Below, one piece after another: positions 5,758 to 6,119 of a stretch of DNA of 6,119 bases. Both the position numbers and the translations under genes were made by a program. The stretch's first letter is position 1. Every line of letters begins with the position of its first letter. Origin of the DNA: Acidimicrobiia bacterium (GTDB lineage: Bacteria > Actinomycetota > Acidimicrobiia > Acidimicrobiales > Ilumatobacteraceae); assembly GCA_030425785.1 (NCBI GenBank), contig JAUHYJ010000232.1, positions 1 through 6,119 on the forward strand, given 5' to 3'. A model generated the notes under the pieces. The model saw nothing but the letters and a program-made list of their open reading frames with translations, was not told the DNA's origin and searched no databases.

Positions 5758-6119
5758 GCCAATGTCGCGCCGGTCATACCGCGCATCAATGATCACGAAA
5801 TCGAGCAAATTCTTGAAGCGGTGGCGGAGCGTGGCGCGAGCTCAGCCAGCTACATACTGCTGCGCCTGCCGCTTGAGGTTGAGCCGCTGTTCCGTGACTG
5901 GCTGGAGGCGCATTTTGCCGACCGGGCGCAGGCCGTGATGAACCAGGTGAAGTCGTGTCATGGCGGCCGGGTGTATCGCTCCTCGTTTCACCATCGCATG
6001 CGTGGTTCGGGTGAATTTGCCGGCCTGATCGCCCAGCGCTTTCGCGTGGCGAAAAGACGCCTCGGCCTGGAAACAGCGCTTCCTGAACTGGAAACCGGTT
6101 TATTCCACCGCGCTCACGA
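5725..6119 (+). CDS. PA0069-family radical SAM protein, C-terminal fragment
   Basis: About 131 residues in the same frame as the upstream pilin but of different origin. The segment reads SLASAGVPVNANVAPVIP, then INDHEIEQILEA, SYILLRLPLEV, LFRDWLEAHFADRA, and RMRGSGEFAGLIAQRF. This order matches, from memory of the family, the C-terminal half of PA0069/Rv2578c-like radical SAM proteins, relatives of spore photoproduct lyase whose own substrate is unknown. The CxxxCxxC cluster motif and the catalytic half would lie upstream and are absent here, so the piece could not function alone. Codon use (many A/T third positions) points to a proteobacterial, probably gammaproteobacterial, source. It runs off the window without a stop. 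I treat it as foreign DNA joined to the contig and not as a domain of the pilin. Confidence 0.75.

Noticed and set aside
4804..5808. Minus-strand open frame of 334 codons opposite the second pilin
   Set aside because: It crosses the chimeric junction and has Arg-rich shadow composition; the plus strand has a textbook prepilin signal and vWA motif.
5725..6119. Genuine radical SAM domain fused to a pilin as a novel system
   Set aside because: The radical SAM catalytic half and its cysteine motif are absent, codon use changes abruptly, and the vWA domain is cut mid-fold, all of which favour an artefactual join.
1..6119. tRNA, rRNA, CRISPR array, insertion sequence or attachment site
   Set aside because: I saw no regularly spaced repeats, transposase-like product, terminal inverted repeats flanking a gene, or cloverleaf-like sequence.

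Overview
This window looks like a piece of a high-GC actinobacterial chromosome. The best guess is an Acidimicrobiia / Ilumatobacter-like lineage, probably a metagenome contig. Reasons: most codons end in G or C, GTG/TTG starts are likely, a DesA-type acyl-ACP desaturase is present, there is a Tat-exported protein with a C-terminal beta-domain common in Actinobacteria, and the nuoA-nuoB-nuoC order is standard. The last ~395 bases do not fit this picture and look proteobacterial.

Layout. The left part (1-1517, minus strand) is the start of a complex I operon: nuoA, nuoB and the first 182 codons of nuoC, which runs off the window. A 284-base divergent intergenic region separates it from a plus-strand gene (1802-3043) for a Tat-signal secreted protein with two internal repeats and a conserved C-terminal domain. 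A 222-base intergenic region rich in inverted repeats follows. It holds a probable terminator hairpin, a 14-bp tandem duplication across the stop codon, and a TetR-operator-like dyad just upstream of a TAGGAT -10 box. That box appears to drive a near-leaderless diiron acyl-ACP desaturase (3266-4195). After another hairpin and a candidate promoter come two overlapping type IV prepilin genes: a 164-aa minor pilin (4368-4862) and a GTG-started PulJ-like modular pilin (from 4852) that carries the start of a von Willebrand factor A (vWA) domain with a DxSxS MIDAS motif.

Near 5710-5727 the reading frame passes without a stop from the vWA domain into the C-terminal part of an unrelated PA0069-family radical SAM protein. 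Codon use changes at the same place: 5 of 48 codons end in A/T just before, against 40 of 121 after. I read this as a chimeric junction, most likely an assembly or library artefact, and not a real fusion protein.

The genes are ordinary chromosomal modules (respiration, lipid desaturation, surface or secreted proteins, pilus). I do not see a new defence or mobile system. The points most worth a second look are the chimeric end, the vWA-bearing pilin, and the operator/promoter arrangement before the desaturase.
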